Part shown: positions 17,457 to 26,426 of the stretch, piece by piece | Numbering within the stretch: position 1 is the first letter of the stretch | Layout: the number at the start of each line of letters is the position of its first letter | Assembly: GCF_019457515.1 (NCBI RefSeq) | Contig: NZ_CP080421.1 | Span: 248,001 to 312,000, forward strand | Origin: Shewanella mesophila | GTDB lineage: Bacteria > Pseudomonadota > Gammaproteobacteria > Enterobacterales > Shewanellaceae | DNA: 64,000 nt | Direction: 5' to 3' | Made by a program: the position numbers and the translations under genes | The notes under the pieces: model-generated | Seen by the model: only the letters and a program-made list of their open reading frames with translations | The model's database searches: none | Told to the model about the DNA's origin: nothing

Positions 17457-18266
17457 TTAGGTTGAATATGCTTGGCTTGAAATAACTTCATAGTCACTAT
17501 TTTTCTGCTTACTTTGGTACATGGCAATATCGGCATTCTTCATTAATGTTTCTCTATTTACCCCATCGTGGGGAAATTGAGCTATGCCGATACTGATGCC
17601 TACAGCGAGCGAGTGGCCCTCACAATGAATATCCTCAATAACGGTATTGCGGATTTGTTTTGATAGTGTAATCGCGTGTTCTAGGTTGGCAGAAGGGAGT
17701 ACTATGGCAAACTCATCGCCACCCAATCTAGATGCTAAAGATGGTGGAGAGACTAGTCTATTGATTCTACTGGCAATGATTCTCAATACTTTATCTCCAG
17801 TGTCGTGGCCAAGGTTGTCGTTAATCATCTTAAAATCATCGAGATCCATCATAATAAAACTGAAAGGTTTTGAGAGATTTTTACAATGTTGTTCTAATTG
17901 TTCATATAGCAGATGGCGATTTGCCAGTTCTGTGAGTGGATCGTGATTAGCTTGGTAATGCTTCTCTTCAAGTATTTCATGTAATTGTAAGATGGTTTCT
18001 TGGCTCATTTTGACAATTATCCAGACAAACATGCCGCCTCCACAGAAGATGGCTGATACGACCATCTCTAATGTTTCGGTGGCTATGCCTAATAGTATCC
18101 AAATAAACCCAATATACCCGACGATAAATACCCCTATCATAGACATCAGCAAACGCCAGCCCTGAGCTTGTTGAGGGTGAAGATGGCAGAGGTGATAGCT
18201 GGGAATTAATGATGCAAGGAGTCCTATCAAGCCAATTAATACGATAAATATGGCGATTGCTGTCAT
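17457..18266 (-). CDS. Membrane diguanylate cyclase (GGDEF)
   Basis: 269 residues from ATG 18266; a GTG at 18281 is an alternative start. Three to four transmembrane helices (residues ~1-95) precede a GGDEF domain with intact RLGGDEFAIV and the metal-binding MDLDDFK and HDPLTELANR blocks, so it should make c-di-GMP. The inhibitory RxxD I-site five residues before GGDEF is replaced by SPPS, suggesting no product inhibition at that site. There is no soluble sensor domain; the membrane part is the likely input. Convergent with paeA. Confidence 0.93.
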   Translation of the reverse strand: MTAIAIFIVLIGLIGLLASLIPSYHLCHLHPQQAQGWRLLMSMIGVFIVGYIGFIWILLGIATETLEMVVSAIFCGGGMFVWIIVKMSQETILQLHEILEEKHYQANHDPLTELANRHLLYEQLEQHCKNLSKPFSFIMMDLDDFKMINDNLGHDTGDKVLRIIASRINRLVSPPSLASRLGGDEFAIVLPSANLEHAITLSKQIRNTVIEDIHCEGHSLAVGISIGIAQFPHDGVNRETLMKNADIAMYQSKQKNSDYEVISSQAYST

Positions 18267-18447
18267 AGTGCTAGGTTCCACCTTTTTATTTTGATATTAA
18301 GTATAGGTGGAGCGGAACGGATATGCTTTCTTTGCCAAATTTGACATCACTGTTAAAAGTTTTGCTCAGGATTAAGGTGTCACTCCAATTTAATACCCAG
18401 AGTTCTACCTCTAAAATAGCTAATTTATTGTCTCGGGTTCAGGTGAG

Positions 18448-19332
18448 TTAACTTGCTTGATTTAGCTCTTGCAGAAATGCAGCGATAACAGGTTCATCTT
18501 CACGACTCTTTTTACTGCAACATCCGAGCTCGAATGGTGGAATGGCCACAGGCGAAGATAATTGTTGAATTCTGTCTTTTACTGGGCTGTTCTGGATCAC
18601 GATCTCAGGGGTAATACTCACGCCGCATCCTAGTGCCACCATAGAGGCAATGGCCTCTTGACCAGATACTTGAGCATAAACATTGGCATTGAGTCCAAGC
18701 TGTTTAAACCAGTTATCGATACGACGTCGTCCTGGGCCGTGTTCTGGGATGATAAATGGCAGTCTGTCCCAAGGGATGTAGGATTCGGTAAGTAATTGTT
18801 GCACCGCGCATTTAAAGGTTGGTGCGATGATCACTAATGGGACATTATCTATTTTGATAAAGCTGAGCGCATCGGGTAAATGTTCCGGTTTAGCGGCGAT
18901 ACTAATGTCGGCACGATTTTGGCGCACCATCTCTACTGCATTCGCGGCATCGCCAGTGATGAGTGCTATTTCCACTAAGGGATGTTCATTTCTAAATCTA
19001 TCGAGCAGCCCTGGTAGATGACTGTAAGCGGCGGTGACCGAGCAATAGAGATTAAGCCGCCCACGTAACAGATCTTGTTTCGGATCTAGCCGATGCCGGA
19101 GTTTACTCCAGTTATCTAAGGTCTGTTCGGCAAAGTGACGATACTCAATGCCAGCACTTGTCATTGTAACGCTGCGGTTATCCCGTTCAAACAGTTTGGC
19201 TCCCACTTCCTCTTCTAATCGTTGCATGGTTCGACTTAGCGTCGATGGACTAACATGCATCTGTTGTGCGGTTCTTGCAAAATGTAGACTGTTAGATAGG
19301 TGAAGGTAGAGCTTTATTGTACGAATATCCAT
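18448..19332 (-). CDS. ilvY: HTH-type transcriptional activator IlvY (LysR family)
   Basis: 294 residues. An N-terminal winged helix (RTAQQMHVSPSTLSRTMQRL) is followed by a LysR-type effector domain. It is transcribed divergently from ilvC, the classic arrangement: IlvY senses acetolactate/acetohydroxybutyrate and activates ilvC while repressing itself. LysR-type dyads lie in the shared intergenic region. Confidence 0.95.
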   Translation of the reverse strand: MDIRTIKLYLHLSNSLHFARTAQQMHVSPSTLSRTMQRLEEEVGAKLFERDNRSVTMTSAGIEYRHFAEQTLDNWSKLRHRLDPKQDLLRGRLNLYCSVTAAYSHLPGLLDRFRNEHPLVEIALITGDAANAVEMVRQNRADISIAAKPEHLPDALSFIKIDNVPLVIIAPTFKCAVQQLLTESYIPWDRLPFIIPEHGPGRRRIDNWFKQLGLNANVYAQVSGQEAIASMVALGCGVSITPEIVIQNSPVKDRIQQLSSPVAIPPFELGCCSKKSREDEPVIAAFLQELNQAS

Positions 19333-19373
19333 GCAGTTACCTTAGTCGATTTGCTTAAATCTAAACCTGTTTA

Positions 19374-19426
19374 TTGCGTTAAATGCAACATCATGTTTCG
19401 AATATATCATTTTAAGCAATGATTGC
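19374..19426. promoter_or_regulatory. Candidate IlvY operators in the ilvY-ilvC intergenic region
   Basis: Site 1 at 19374-19388, TTGCGTTAAATGCAA, is a perfect-arm TTGC-N7-GCAA dyad containing the LysR T-N11-A core. Site 2 at 19416-19426, GCAATGATTGC, is a shorter dyad overlapping the expected -35 of ilvC; a -10-like TATAGT is at 19434-19439. Two tandem sites resemble the O1/O2 arrangement known for E. coli IlvY. Confidence 0.65.
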
Positions 19427-19511
19427 CATAGGCTATAGTGATTTCAATCACAGCTTGGCCACGTCTGGTTAAGCCAGTTTTTTACGTTTTCATTCAAAGG
19501 TGGAACATCTG

Positions 19512-20993
19512 ATGGCTAATTACTTTAACTCTCTGAATTTGCGTCAACAATTAGAACAGCTAGGTCAGTGTCGTTTTATGGATCGCAGTGAATTTAGCCA
19601 AGGCTGTGACTACATCAAAGGTTGGAACATCGTTATTTTGGGTTGTGGCGCCCAAGGCCTCAACCAAGGTTTGAACATGCGTGATTCTGGCTTAAACATC
19701 TCATTTGCTCTGCGCCCACAAGCCATTGCAGAGAAGCGCGCTTCATATCAAAAGGCGACCGGAAATGGTTTCCGTGTAGGTACTTTCGAAGAGTTGATTC
19801 CTGATGCAGATTTAGTGCTTAACCTTACTCCCGATAAACAACATACCGACGCAGTAAATAGCGTAATGCCTTTGATGAAACAGGGCGCTGTTCTTTCATA
19901 TTCTCACGGTTTCAATATCGTCGAAGAGGGAATGCAAGTTCGCCCAGATATCACGGTGATCATGGTGGCACCTAAGTGCCCAGGTACTGAGGTTCGTGAA
20001 GAGTATAAGCGTGGTTTTGGTGTGCCGACGCTGATCGCCGTTCACCCTGAAAACGATCCTAAGGGTGATGGTTTTGAAGTGGCAAAAGCTTACGCAAGTG
20101 CAACAGGTGGCGATAGAGCTGGCGTGCTGCACTCATCATTTATCGCCGAAGTAAAATCTGATCTAATGGGCGAGCAGACTATTTTGTGTGGCATGCTGCA
20201 AACGGGTGCAATTTTAGGTTATGAGAAGATGGTTGCCGACGGTATTGAGCCGGGTTATGCGGCTAAACTGATCCAACAAGGCTGGGAAACGACTACCGAA
20301 GCGCTTAAGCACGGTGGTATTACCCATATGATGGATCGTCTTTCAAACCCAGCCAAGATCAAAGCATTTGAGATGGCCGAAGAGCTTAAAGGTATCCTTG
20401 CGCCGTTATTTGAAAAACATATGGATGACATCATTAGCGGTGAGTTTTCTAAGACCATGATGGCAGATTGGGCCAATGATGATGCAAACCTGCTTAAGTG
20501 GCGTAACGAGACCAATGAAACGGGTTTTGAGAATGCACCTCAGTGCGATGAAGCTATAGATGAACAAGCCTATTTTGACAAAGGTATCTTCTTAGTTGCC
20601 ATGATTAAAGCGGGCGTTGAGCTGGCGTTCGATACTATGGTGTCATCGGGTATCGTTGAAGAGTCGGCTTACTACGAGTCACTACATGAAACACCGCTGA
20701 TTGCTAACACCATTGCACGTAAGCGTCTTTACGAGATGAACATAGTTATCTCTGATACCGCTGAATATGGTTGTTACCTATTTAACCACGCCGCAGTGCC
20801 TTTGCTTCGTGACTATGTGAATCAGATGTCATCTGAGTATTTAGGTGGTGGACTTAAGGATAGTGGCAATGGTGTTGATAACCTGCGTTTAATCGAGGTA
20901 AACGATGCGATTCGTCATACTGCGGTTGAATATATCGGTGCCGAACTTCGCGGTTATATGACCGAAATGAAACGCATCGTTGAAGAATCTTAG
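19512..20993 (+). CDS. ilvC: Ketol-acid reductoisomerase (class II, long form)
   Basis: Second step of Val/Ile synthesis: isomerises and reduces acetolactate or acetohydroxybutyrate with NADPH and Mg. 493 residues from ATG 19512, eight bases after AAAGGTGGA; the upstream GTG lies inside the ribosome site. The start [18 protein letters not shown] and the Rossmann motif [10 protein letters not shown] match the E. coli-type enzyme with a duplicated C-terminal knotted domain. Probably IlvY-activated and transcribed separately from ilvGMEDA. Confidence 0.98.
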   Translation: MANYFNSLNLRQQLEQLGQCRFMDRSEFSQGCDYIKGWNIVILGCGAQGLNQGLNMRDSGLNISFALRPQAIAEKRASYQKATGNGFRVGTFEELIPDADLVLNLTPDKQHTDAVNSVMPLMKQGAVLSYSHGFNIVEEGMQVRPDITVIMVAPKCPGTEVREEYKRGFGVPTLIAVHPENDPKGDGFEVAKAYASATGGDRAGVLHSSFIAEVKSDLMGEQTILCGMLQTGAILGYEKMVADGIEPGYAAKLIQQGWETTTEALKHGGITHMMDRLSNPAKIKAFEMAEELKGILAPLFEKHMDDIISGEFSKTMMADWANDDANLLKWRNETNETGFENAPQCDEAIDEQAYFDKGIFLVAMIKAGVELAFDTMVSSGIVEESAYYESLHETPLIANTIARKRLYEMNIVISDTAEYGCYLFNHAAVPLLRDYVNQMSSEYLGGGLKDSGNGVDNLRLIEVNDAIRHTAVEYIGAELRGYMTEMKRIVEES

Positions 20994-21010
20994 TCATTTC
21001 AATATCAATT

Positions 21011-21043
21011 GGTTAAGTCCAGCTTAATTCGGTGGGCTTAACC
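21011..21043 (+). other. Stem-loop downstream of ilvC
   Basis: A 10-bp stem GGTTAAGTCC / GGGCTTAACC (one G-U pair) with a 13-base loop begins 17 bp after the ilvC stop. There is no T tract, so it is more likely an mRNA 3'-end protector than a full terminator. Confidence 0.55.
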
Positions 21044-21218
21044 CAATAAATACCAAGCTATGTTTGGTCGTGGATGACTGCACATAGCGAATAATTTGGT
21101 CAAATGAGTAGAAAGCTATCTCGATAGGGTCGCTTTGAGTTGTCGTTCGACAGAGGCGATTAACAGTTTTGACAGACAGTAGCAGGTTTTTGTTGTGTTA
21201 TTCACGGGCTTTGTGGTA

Positions 21219-21248
21219 TTGATTAAAAGGTCTACTGAATTTTAATAT
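21219..21248 (+). promoter_or_regulatory. Candidate promoter of the ilvLGMEDA operon
   Basis: TTGATT at 21219-21224 and TAATAT at 21243-21248 with an 18-bp spacer give a good sigma-70 match, predicting a start near 21255, about 45 bases before the leader peptide. Confidence 0.6.
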
Positions 21249-21299
21249 TGTAGACACCGAATTTAAGCAAACACACTGATTAGGAATTTTCAATACACC

Positions 21300-21395
21300 A
21301 TGTTTAATCAAGCTGCCCTACTCATTATTGAGATTATTACCGTCGTGATTATTAGATCACAGCGGGGGCATCGCATGGCGCATCGAACAACCTAA
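21300..21395 (+). CDS. ilvL: ilv operon leader peptide IlvL
   Basis: A 31-residue ORF starting at ATG 21300 and ending at TAA 21393-21395. Its sequence is loaded with the pathway end products: ALLIIEIITVVII contains six of the seven Ile, both Val and both Leu... counted over the whole peptide there are Ile, Val and Leu runs at residues 7-18. Ribosome stalling at these codons when charged Ile, Val or Leu tRNA is scarce would relieve the terminator at 21416-21448. The nearest AGGA is 14 bases upstream of the ATG, a long spacing. Too short to have been called by length alone; identified by composition and place. Confidence 0.92.
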   Translation: MFNQAALLIIEIITVVIIRSQRGHRMAHRTT

Positions 21396-21448
21396 TTAGG
21401 TAAAGATTGCAACAGAAACCCCCGCTCCGAAAGGACCGGGGGTTTTTT
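21361..21448 (+). terminator. ilv attenuator (terminator and competing antiterminator)
   Basis: Terminator: stem AAACCCCCG-TCC / GGA-CGGGGGTTT (21416-21445) with a GAAA-containing loop and a T6 tract. Antiterminator: AGCGGGGG (21361-21368), inside the leader peptide coding sequence, is perfectly complementary to CCCCCGCT (21419-21426), the left arm of the terminator. The two pairings exclude each other, the hallmark of translation-coupled attenuation. Confidence 0.92.
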
Positions 21449-21509
21449 GTTATTAGCGATTCAAATCGCTTGCTTAACCCCGAAAAACTTGAGATGTAGG
21501 ATATAGCGA

Positions 21510-23183
21510 ATGGAACAAGGGCAGCAGATCAGAGGCGCAGACGCCGTTATCAAAGTACTTGCCGCGCATGGCGTAACCACAGTATTTGGTTATCCTGGCG
21601 GCGCAATTATGCCCATCTATGACGCTCTGTACGGCGCGCCAGTTGAACATCTCTTGAGTCGTCATGAACAAGGCGCCGCATTTGCTGCTGTAGGCTATGC
21701 CAGAGCGAGTGGTAAAACAGGGGTTTGTTTTGCAACATCGGGCCCTGGTGCGACCAATCTTGTGACTGCGCTGGCCGATGCCTTGCTTGATTCGGTTCCC
21801 TTGGTCGCTATTACTGGTCAAGTGTCTACCGCCGTGATCGGCACCGATGCCTTTCAGGAGATTGATGTACTCGGTATGTCGCTGTCGTGTACCAAACATA
21901 GCTTTATGGTGACCGACATCGATGAGCTTGTACCGACCCTGTATCGCGCTTTCGAGATCGCTGCATCAGGTCGTCCAGGGCCTGTTTTGGTCGATATTCC
22001 AAAAGATATTCAAATAGCCATGCTCGATTATAAAACACCGCTATTAGGTTTGATGACTGAGCCACAGGCTGATTCGAGTCAGCTTGAAGCGGCCAGAGTG
22101 CTGCTCTCGAAATCGAGCAAGCCTATGCTTTATGTTGGTGGCGGCGTTGGAATGGCGGGAGCGGTTGAGCAGCTTAGAGACTTTATTGATGAGACAGGTA
22201 TTCCTTCGGTAGCCACTCTCAAAGGGCTTGGCTCTATTGCCCATGACTGCGAAGGCTACTTGGGTATGCTGGGGATGCACGGCGGCAAAGCGGCGAATAT
22301 CGCAGTACAGGAATGTGATCTGCTGGTTGTAGTTGGCGCGCGTTTCGATGACCGCGTGACGGGGCGTTTAGCCTCATTTGCCGAACATGCAAAAGTATTA
22401 CATCTGGATATTGATGTCGCCGAGTTAGGTAAGCTACGTCGCCCAGACGTCGCCATTGCTGGGGATCTACGCCAAATCTTACCCGCTATCGCCCAACCAA
22501 TGGCCATTGCGCCTTGGTTGGCAGAAGTTGCCAATTTAAAGGCGCAACATCAATGGAATTATGACAGGCCTGGGGAGCTTATTTTTGCGCCCAAAATGCT
22601 CAATAGTTTGGCAAACAAGCTACCCGAAGACAGTGTGATAGCCTGTGATGTGGGTCAGCACCAGATGTGGGTTGCGCAGCATATGTGGTTTAGGCGGCCT
22701 GAAGATCATCTATCGAGCGCAGGTCTTGGCACCATGGGCTTTGGTTTACCTGCGGCGATTGGCGCTAAAGTCGCGCGCCCCGATGCCTGTGTGGTTGCCG
22801 TGTCGGGTGACGGCTCCTTTATGATGAATGTGCAGGAGCTCACCACAGTTAAACGTCGTCAAATTCCGTTAAAGATTCTGCTTATCGACAACCAAAAGCT
22901 GGGAATGGTCAAGCAGTGGCAGCAGCTGTTTTTTGAAGAGCGTTTTAGTGAAACTGATCTGTCCGATAACCCTGATTTTGTCACTATGGCGTCGGCGTTT
23001 GGTATTCCCGGACGCACCATTACTCAAAGCGTTGAGGTCGATGCAGCACTCGATGAAATGCTTAACACTCAAGGGCCGTTTCTGCTGCATGTCAGAATCG
23101 ATGAAGCCCACAACGTATGGCCACTGGTTCCTCCAGGGGCATCTAACCGCGATATGATGGATGAGATGGAGAAACAGACATGA
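21510..23183 (+). CDS. ilvG: Acetolactate synthase 2 large subunit
   Basis: Catalytic subunit of AHAS II: condenses pyruvate with pyruvate or 2-oxobutyrate using TPP, FAD and Mg. 557 residues, complete, unlike the frameshifted E. coli K-12 gene. TPP-enzyme motifs are all visible: [15 protein letters not shown], the glutamate in [11 protein letters not shown], the central [11 protein letters not shown], and the Mg/TPP motif [12 protein letters not shown]. It overlaps ilvM by four bases (ATGA), so the subunits are translationally coupled. Confidence 0.98.
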   Translation: MEQGQQIRGADAVIKVLAAHGVTTVFGYPGGAIMPIYDALYGAPVEHLLSRHEQGAAFAAVGYARASGKTGVCFATSGPGATNLVTALADALLDSVPLVAITGQVSTAVIGTDAFQEIDVLGMSLSCTKHSFMVTDIDELVPTLYRAFEIAASGRPGPVLVDIPKDIQIAMLDYKTPLLGLMTEPQADSSQLEAARVLLSKSSKPMLYVGGGVGMAGAVEQLRDFIDETGIPSVATLKGLGSIAHDCEGYLGMLGMHGGKAANIAVQECDLLVVVGARFDDRVTGRLASFAEHAKVLHLDIDVAELGKLRRPDVAIAGDLRQILPAIAQPMAIAPWLAEVANLKAQHQWNYDRPGELIFAPKMLNSLANKLPEDSVIACDVGQHQMWVAQHMWFRRPEDHLSSAGLGTMGFGLPAAIGAKVARPDACVVAVSGDGSFMMNVQELTTVKRRQIPLKILLIDNQKLGMVKQWQQLFFEERFSETDLSDNPDFVTMASAFGIPGRTITQSVEVDAALDEMLNTQGPFLLHVRIDEAHNVWPLVPPGASNRDMMDEMEKQT

Positions 23184-23461
23184 TCTATAACCTAGCCTTA
23201 ACCTTAGCTCAGCAACCCGAGGTACTAGAGCGTGTGCTACGTGTGACTCGTCATCGCGGTTTTAAAATCACTACATTAGATATGAAGTTGGCCGATAATG
23301 GTACCACTCTGGTCGATATGGTGGTGGAGAGTGAGCGAGCGCTAGAGCTACTCAGTCATCAGCTGAGTAAACTTATTGATGTCACAGAGTGCAAAGTCTT
23401 ATCGGCAGAGCAATTATCGACAAAACTGTCTACTACATTATTACAACCCGCTAGCGCCTAA
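23180..23461 (+). CDS. ilvM: Acetolactate synthase 2 small (regulatory) subunit
   Basis: 93 residues with an ACT-like domain ([20 protein letters not shown]) typical of IlvM, the small subunit that stabilises and activates IlvG. The start overlaps the ilvG stop. Length is close to the E. coli protein (87). Confidence 0.95.
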   Translation: MIYNLALTLAQQPEVLERVLRVTRHRGFKITTLDMKLADNGTTLVDMVVESERALELLSHQLSKLIDVTECKVLSAEQLSTKLSTTLLQPASA

Positions 23462-23492
23462 AACGCTTAAGCCCTATAAGTGAGAAAATATT

Positions 23493-24416
23493 ATGGCCGC
23501 AAAAACTGCAGAACTGATTTGGTTTAATGGTGAGATAATGCCGTGGGGCGATGCTAAGGTGCATGTTATGTCTCATGCACTGCATTATGGAACCTCGGTA
23601 TTTGAGGGGATTCGAGTTTATGCGACTCACCTTGGCCCCGCAGGTTTTCGTCTAACCGAGCATGTGCAGCGACTGTATGATTCGGCAAAAATATACCGCA
23701 TGCCAATTCCGTATAGCTTTGATCAAACGATGCAGGCGTGTCGTGATATTGTCGTTGCCAACAAATTAGATGGCGCCTATATCCGCCCGCTAGCGTTTTA
23801 TGGCGATGTCGGTATGGGGATCACCCCGCCTAAAGATGCCAAATGCGAGCTATTAGTGGCAGCGTTTCCTTGGGGGGCCTATTTAGGTGAAGACAGCATG
23901 GAACGCGGCGTCGATGTGGCGGTGACATCGTGGAATCGTCTGGCGCCGAATACCATTCCGACAGGGGCGAAAGCTGGTGGTAACTATCTGTCATCTTTAC
24001 AAATTTCAACCGAAGCTAAACGAAATGGCTTTGATGAAGGTATTGCTCTCGATGTTAATGGTCTCGTTAGCGAAGCCGCGGGTGCTAACCTATTCGTCAT
24101 TAAAAAGAATAAGCTGTACACCCCACCTGCGACGGCTGCTATCTTAATGGGGATCACCCGCGACACCATCATAACCTTGGCGCGTGATAAGGGTTATGAG
24201 GTGGTGGAAGAGCCTATGTCGCGCGAGTTTTTATACTTAGCCGATGAGATGTTTATGACGGGCACTGCGGCAGAAATTGTGCCAGTACGTAGTGTGGATC
24301 GTATCGAGGTAGGTGCAGGCATGCGTGGCCCTATCACCAAAGAGATCCAAGCGAGTTTCTTTGGTCTGTTTAATGGTGAAACAGAAGACAAGTGGGGCTG
24401 GTTAGAGCCGATTTAG
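23493..24416 (+). CDS. ilvE: Branched-chain amino acid aminotransferase, type I
   Basis: 307 residues, the usual bacterial short form. Family marks are VMSHALHYGTSVFEGIRVY at the N-terminus, the PLP lysine near residue 160 in PTGAKAGGNYLSS, and DVNGLVSEAAGANLF. It carries out the last step of Ile, Val and Leu synthesis. It begins 31 bp after ilvM in the operon. Confidence 0.97.
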   Translation: MAAKTAELIWFNGEIMPWGDAKVHVMSHALHYGTSVFEGIRVYATHLGPAGFRLTEHVQRLYDSAKIYRMPIPYSFDQTMQACRDIVVANKLDGAYIRPLAFYGDVGMGITPPKDAKCELLVAAFPWGAYLGEDSMERGVDVAVTSWNRLAPNTIPTGAKAGGNYLSSLQISTEAKRNGFDEGIALDVNGLVSEAAGANLFVIKKNKLYTPPATAAILMGITRDTIITLARDKGYEVVEEPMSREFLYLADEMFMTGTAAEIVPVRSVDRIEVGAGMRGPITKEIQASFFGLFNGETEDKWGWLEPI

Positions 24417-24490
24417 GATTGGTCTAGGCTCATCCCTTGTTGGTATTAAAGATTAGATGATTTAAACCGAGTTTAGATTAGTGACAAGCC

Positions 24491-24512
24491 CGATAACGCT
24501 TCGGCGTTGTCG
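24491..24512 (+). other. Stable UUCG-tetraloop hairpin between ilvE and ilvD
   Basis: CGATAACGC / GCGTTGTCG (nine pairs, one wobble) closed by a C(UUCG)G loop, extendable by flanking GCCC / GGGC. It lies in the 158-bp ilvE-ilvD gap, the widest in the operon, without a T tract. Likely an RNA-processing or stability element; function inferred. Confidence 0.6.
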
Positions 24513-24574
24513 CAGGGCAAACATTCAAAGCTAGGCGAACCGATATCGCCTAACGATAAAAAGGAAGCAATTTC

Positions 24575-26425
24575 ATGGCAAAATTACGTTCAGCTACCAG
24601 TACCGAAGGTCGCAATATGGCTGGTGCTCGTGCACTTTGGCGAGCGACTGGGGTAAAAGATAACGATTTCGGTAAGCCGATTATTGCCATTGCTAACTCC
24701 TTTACTCAGTTTGTGCCAGGGCATGTTCACCTTAAAGATATGGGCTCGTTAGTGGCTGGTGCGATAGAAGAGGCGGGCGGTATCGCTAAAGAGTTTAATA
24801 CTATCGCCGTCGATGATGGCATTGCTATGGGGCACGGCGGCATGCTTTACAGCCTGCCATCACGAGAGCTTATCGCCGATAGCGTAGAGTATATGGTTAA
24901 CGCCCACTGCGCCGATGCGTTAGTGTGCATCTCAAACTGCGACAAAATTACTCCCGGTATGTTAATGGCGGCGCTACGTCTTAATATTCCTGTGGTGTTC
25001 GTCTCGGGCGGGCCGATGGAAGCAGGTAAGACAAAACTCTCAGATAAGATCATTAAACTGGATCTAGTCGATGCCATGGTCGCCGCAGCGGATGACCGCA
25101 TCTCAGACGCCGACAGTGAAAAAATTGAGCGAAGCGCCTGCCCAACGTGCGGCTCATGCTCAGGCATGTTTACCGCGAACTCGATGAACTGCCTCACCGA
25201 AGCACTCGGTTTATCATTGCCGGGCAATGGTTCAATGCTCGCGACCCACGCCGATCGCCGCGAACTCTTTTTAGAAGCGGGTCGCCGTGTGATGGCGCTG
25301 GCTACGCGTTACTACAAGCACGATGATGAATCAGCCTTGCCACGCAACATTGCAAACTTTAAAGCATTCGAAAACGCTATGGCGCTGGATATCGCTATGG
25401 GCGGCTCGTCCAATACCGTGTTGCATCTGTTAGCTGCTGCTCAAGAGGGCGGTGTCGATTTTACCATGGCCGATATCGATAGAATGTCGCGTCAGGTACC
25501 GCACCTTTGTAAAGTCGCGCCATCGACACCTAAGTATCATATGGAAGATGTCCATCGTGCTGGTGGGGTGATGGGGATTTTAGGTGAACTCGACAGGGCG
25601 GGTTTACTGCATACCGATGTGAGTCATGTGGCTGGCGAAAGCCTTAAAGCGGTATTGGCTAAATATGATATCGCCCAGAGCAATGATGAAGCGGTGCATC
25701 AATTTTTCTCTGCAGGGCCTGCCGGTATTCCAACTACTAAAGCTTTTAGTCAAGATTGCCGTTGGCCAAGTGTCGATGTCGACCGTAAAGAGGGCTGTAT
25801 TCGTACTCGTGAATTTGCGTTTAGCCAAGAGGGTGGCCTAGCTGTGCTATCGGGCAATATCGCCCTTGATGGCTGTATTGTTAAAACTGCCGGCGTCGAC
25901 GAAGCTAATCATACCTTTGTGGGCAGCGCTCGAGTCTATGAGAGTCAAGATGACGCCGTAGCGGGTATCTTAGGTGGCGAAGTGGTTGCTGGTGACGTAG
26001 TAGTGATTCGTTATGAAGGCCCTAAAGGTGGTCCAGGCATGCAAGAGATGCTTTATCCAACTAGTTATCTGAAATCTAAAGGCCTAGGTGCGGCTTGCGC
26101 GCTTATCACCGATGGTCGATTTTCTGGCGGTACATCGGGTTTATCTATCGGTCATGTCTCTCCTGAAGCGGCTGCGGGTGGCACTATTGGGCTAGTTGAA
26201 ACCGGGGATCGAATCGAAATCGATATTCCTGCGCGTACCATTAAGCTTGCCGTTAGCGAGATAGAACTGGCCAGCCGCCGTGCAGAGATGCAGTCGCGTG
26301 GCAAACTGGCTTGGAAACCCAAAAGTCGACAGCGCGCGGTATCGCTTGCGCTTAAAGCCTACGCCATGCTTGCGACTAGTGCCGATAAAGGCGCTGTGCG
26401 AGATGTTAGTAAGCTGGAGGATTAA
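24575..26425 (+). CDS. ilvD: Dihydroxy-acid dehydratase
   Basis: Third common step of Ile/Val synthesis, dehydrating dihydroxy acids to 2-keto acids with an Fe-S cluster. 616 residues. Cluster cysteines are visible in [13 protein letters not shown] and [15 protein letters not shown]; the active-site loop GRFSGGTSG is near residue 515. Start follows AAGGA. The end of the gene carries the ribosome site (GGAGG) for ilvA. Confidence 0.98.
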   Translation: MAKLRSATSTEGRNMAGARALWRATGVKDNDFGKPIIAIANSFTQFVPGHVHLKDMGSLVAGAIEEAGGIAKEFNTIAVDDGIAMGHGGMLYSLPSRELIADSVEYMVNAHCADALVCISNCDKITPGMLMAALRLNIPVVFVSGGPMEAGKTKLSDKIIKLDLVDAMVAAADDRISDADSEKIERSACPTCGSCSGMFTANSMNCLTEALGLSLPGNGSMLATHADRRELFLEAGRRVMALATRYYKHDDESALPRNIANFKAFENAMALDIAMGGSSNTVLHLLAAAQEGGVDFTMADIDRMSRQVPHLCKVAPSTPKYHMEDVHRAGGVMGILGELDRAGLLHTDVSHVAGESLKAVLAKYDIAQSNDEAVHQFFSAGPAGIPTTKAFSQDCRWPSVDVDRKEGCIRTREFAFSQEGGLAVLSGNIALDGCIVKTAGVDEANHTFVGSARVYESQDDAVAGILGGEVVAGDVVVIRYEGPKGGPGMQEMLYPTSYLKSKGLGAACALITDGRFSGGTSGLSIGHVSPEAAAGGTIGLVETGDRIEIDIPARTIKLAVSEIELASRRAEMQSRGKLAWKPKSRQRAVSLALKAYAMLATSADKGAVRDVSKLED

Positions 26426-26426
26426 T

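Noticed and set aside
21510..23183. ilvG frameshift as in E. coli K-12
   Set aside because: The frame is open through 557 residues with all TPP motifs, so the gene is intact.
26280..26426. N-terminal extension of ilvA into ilvD (565-residue form)
   Set aside because: The ATG at 26427 has an ideal ribosome site and gives the normal 516 residues; the extension overlaps ilvD out of frame.
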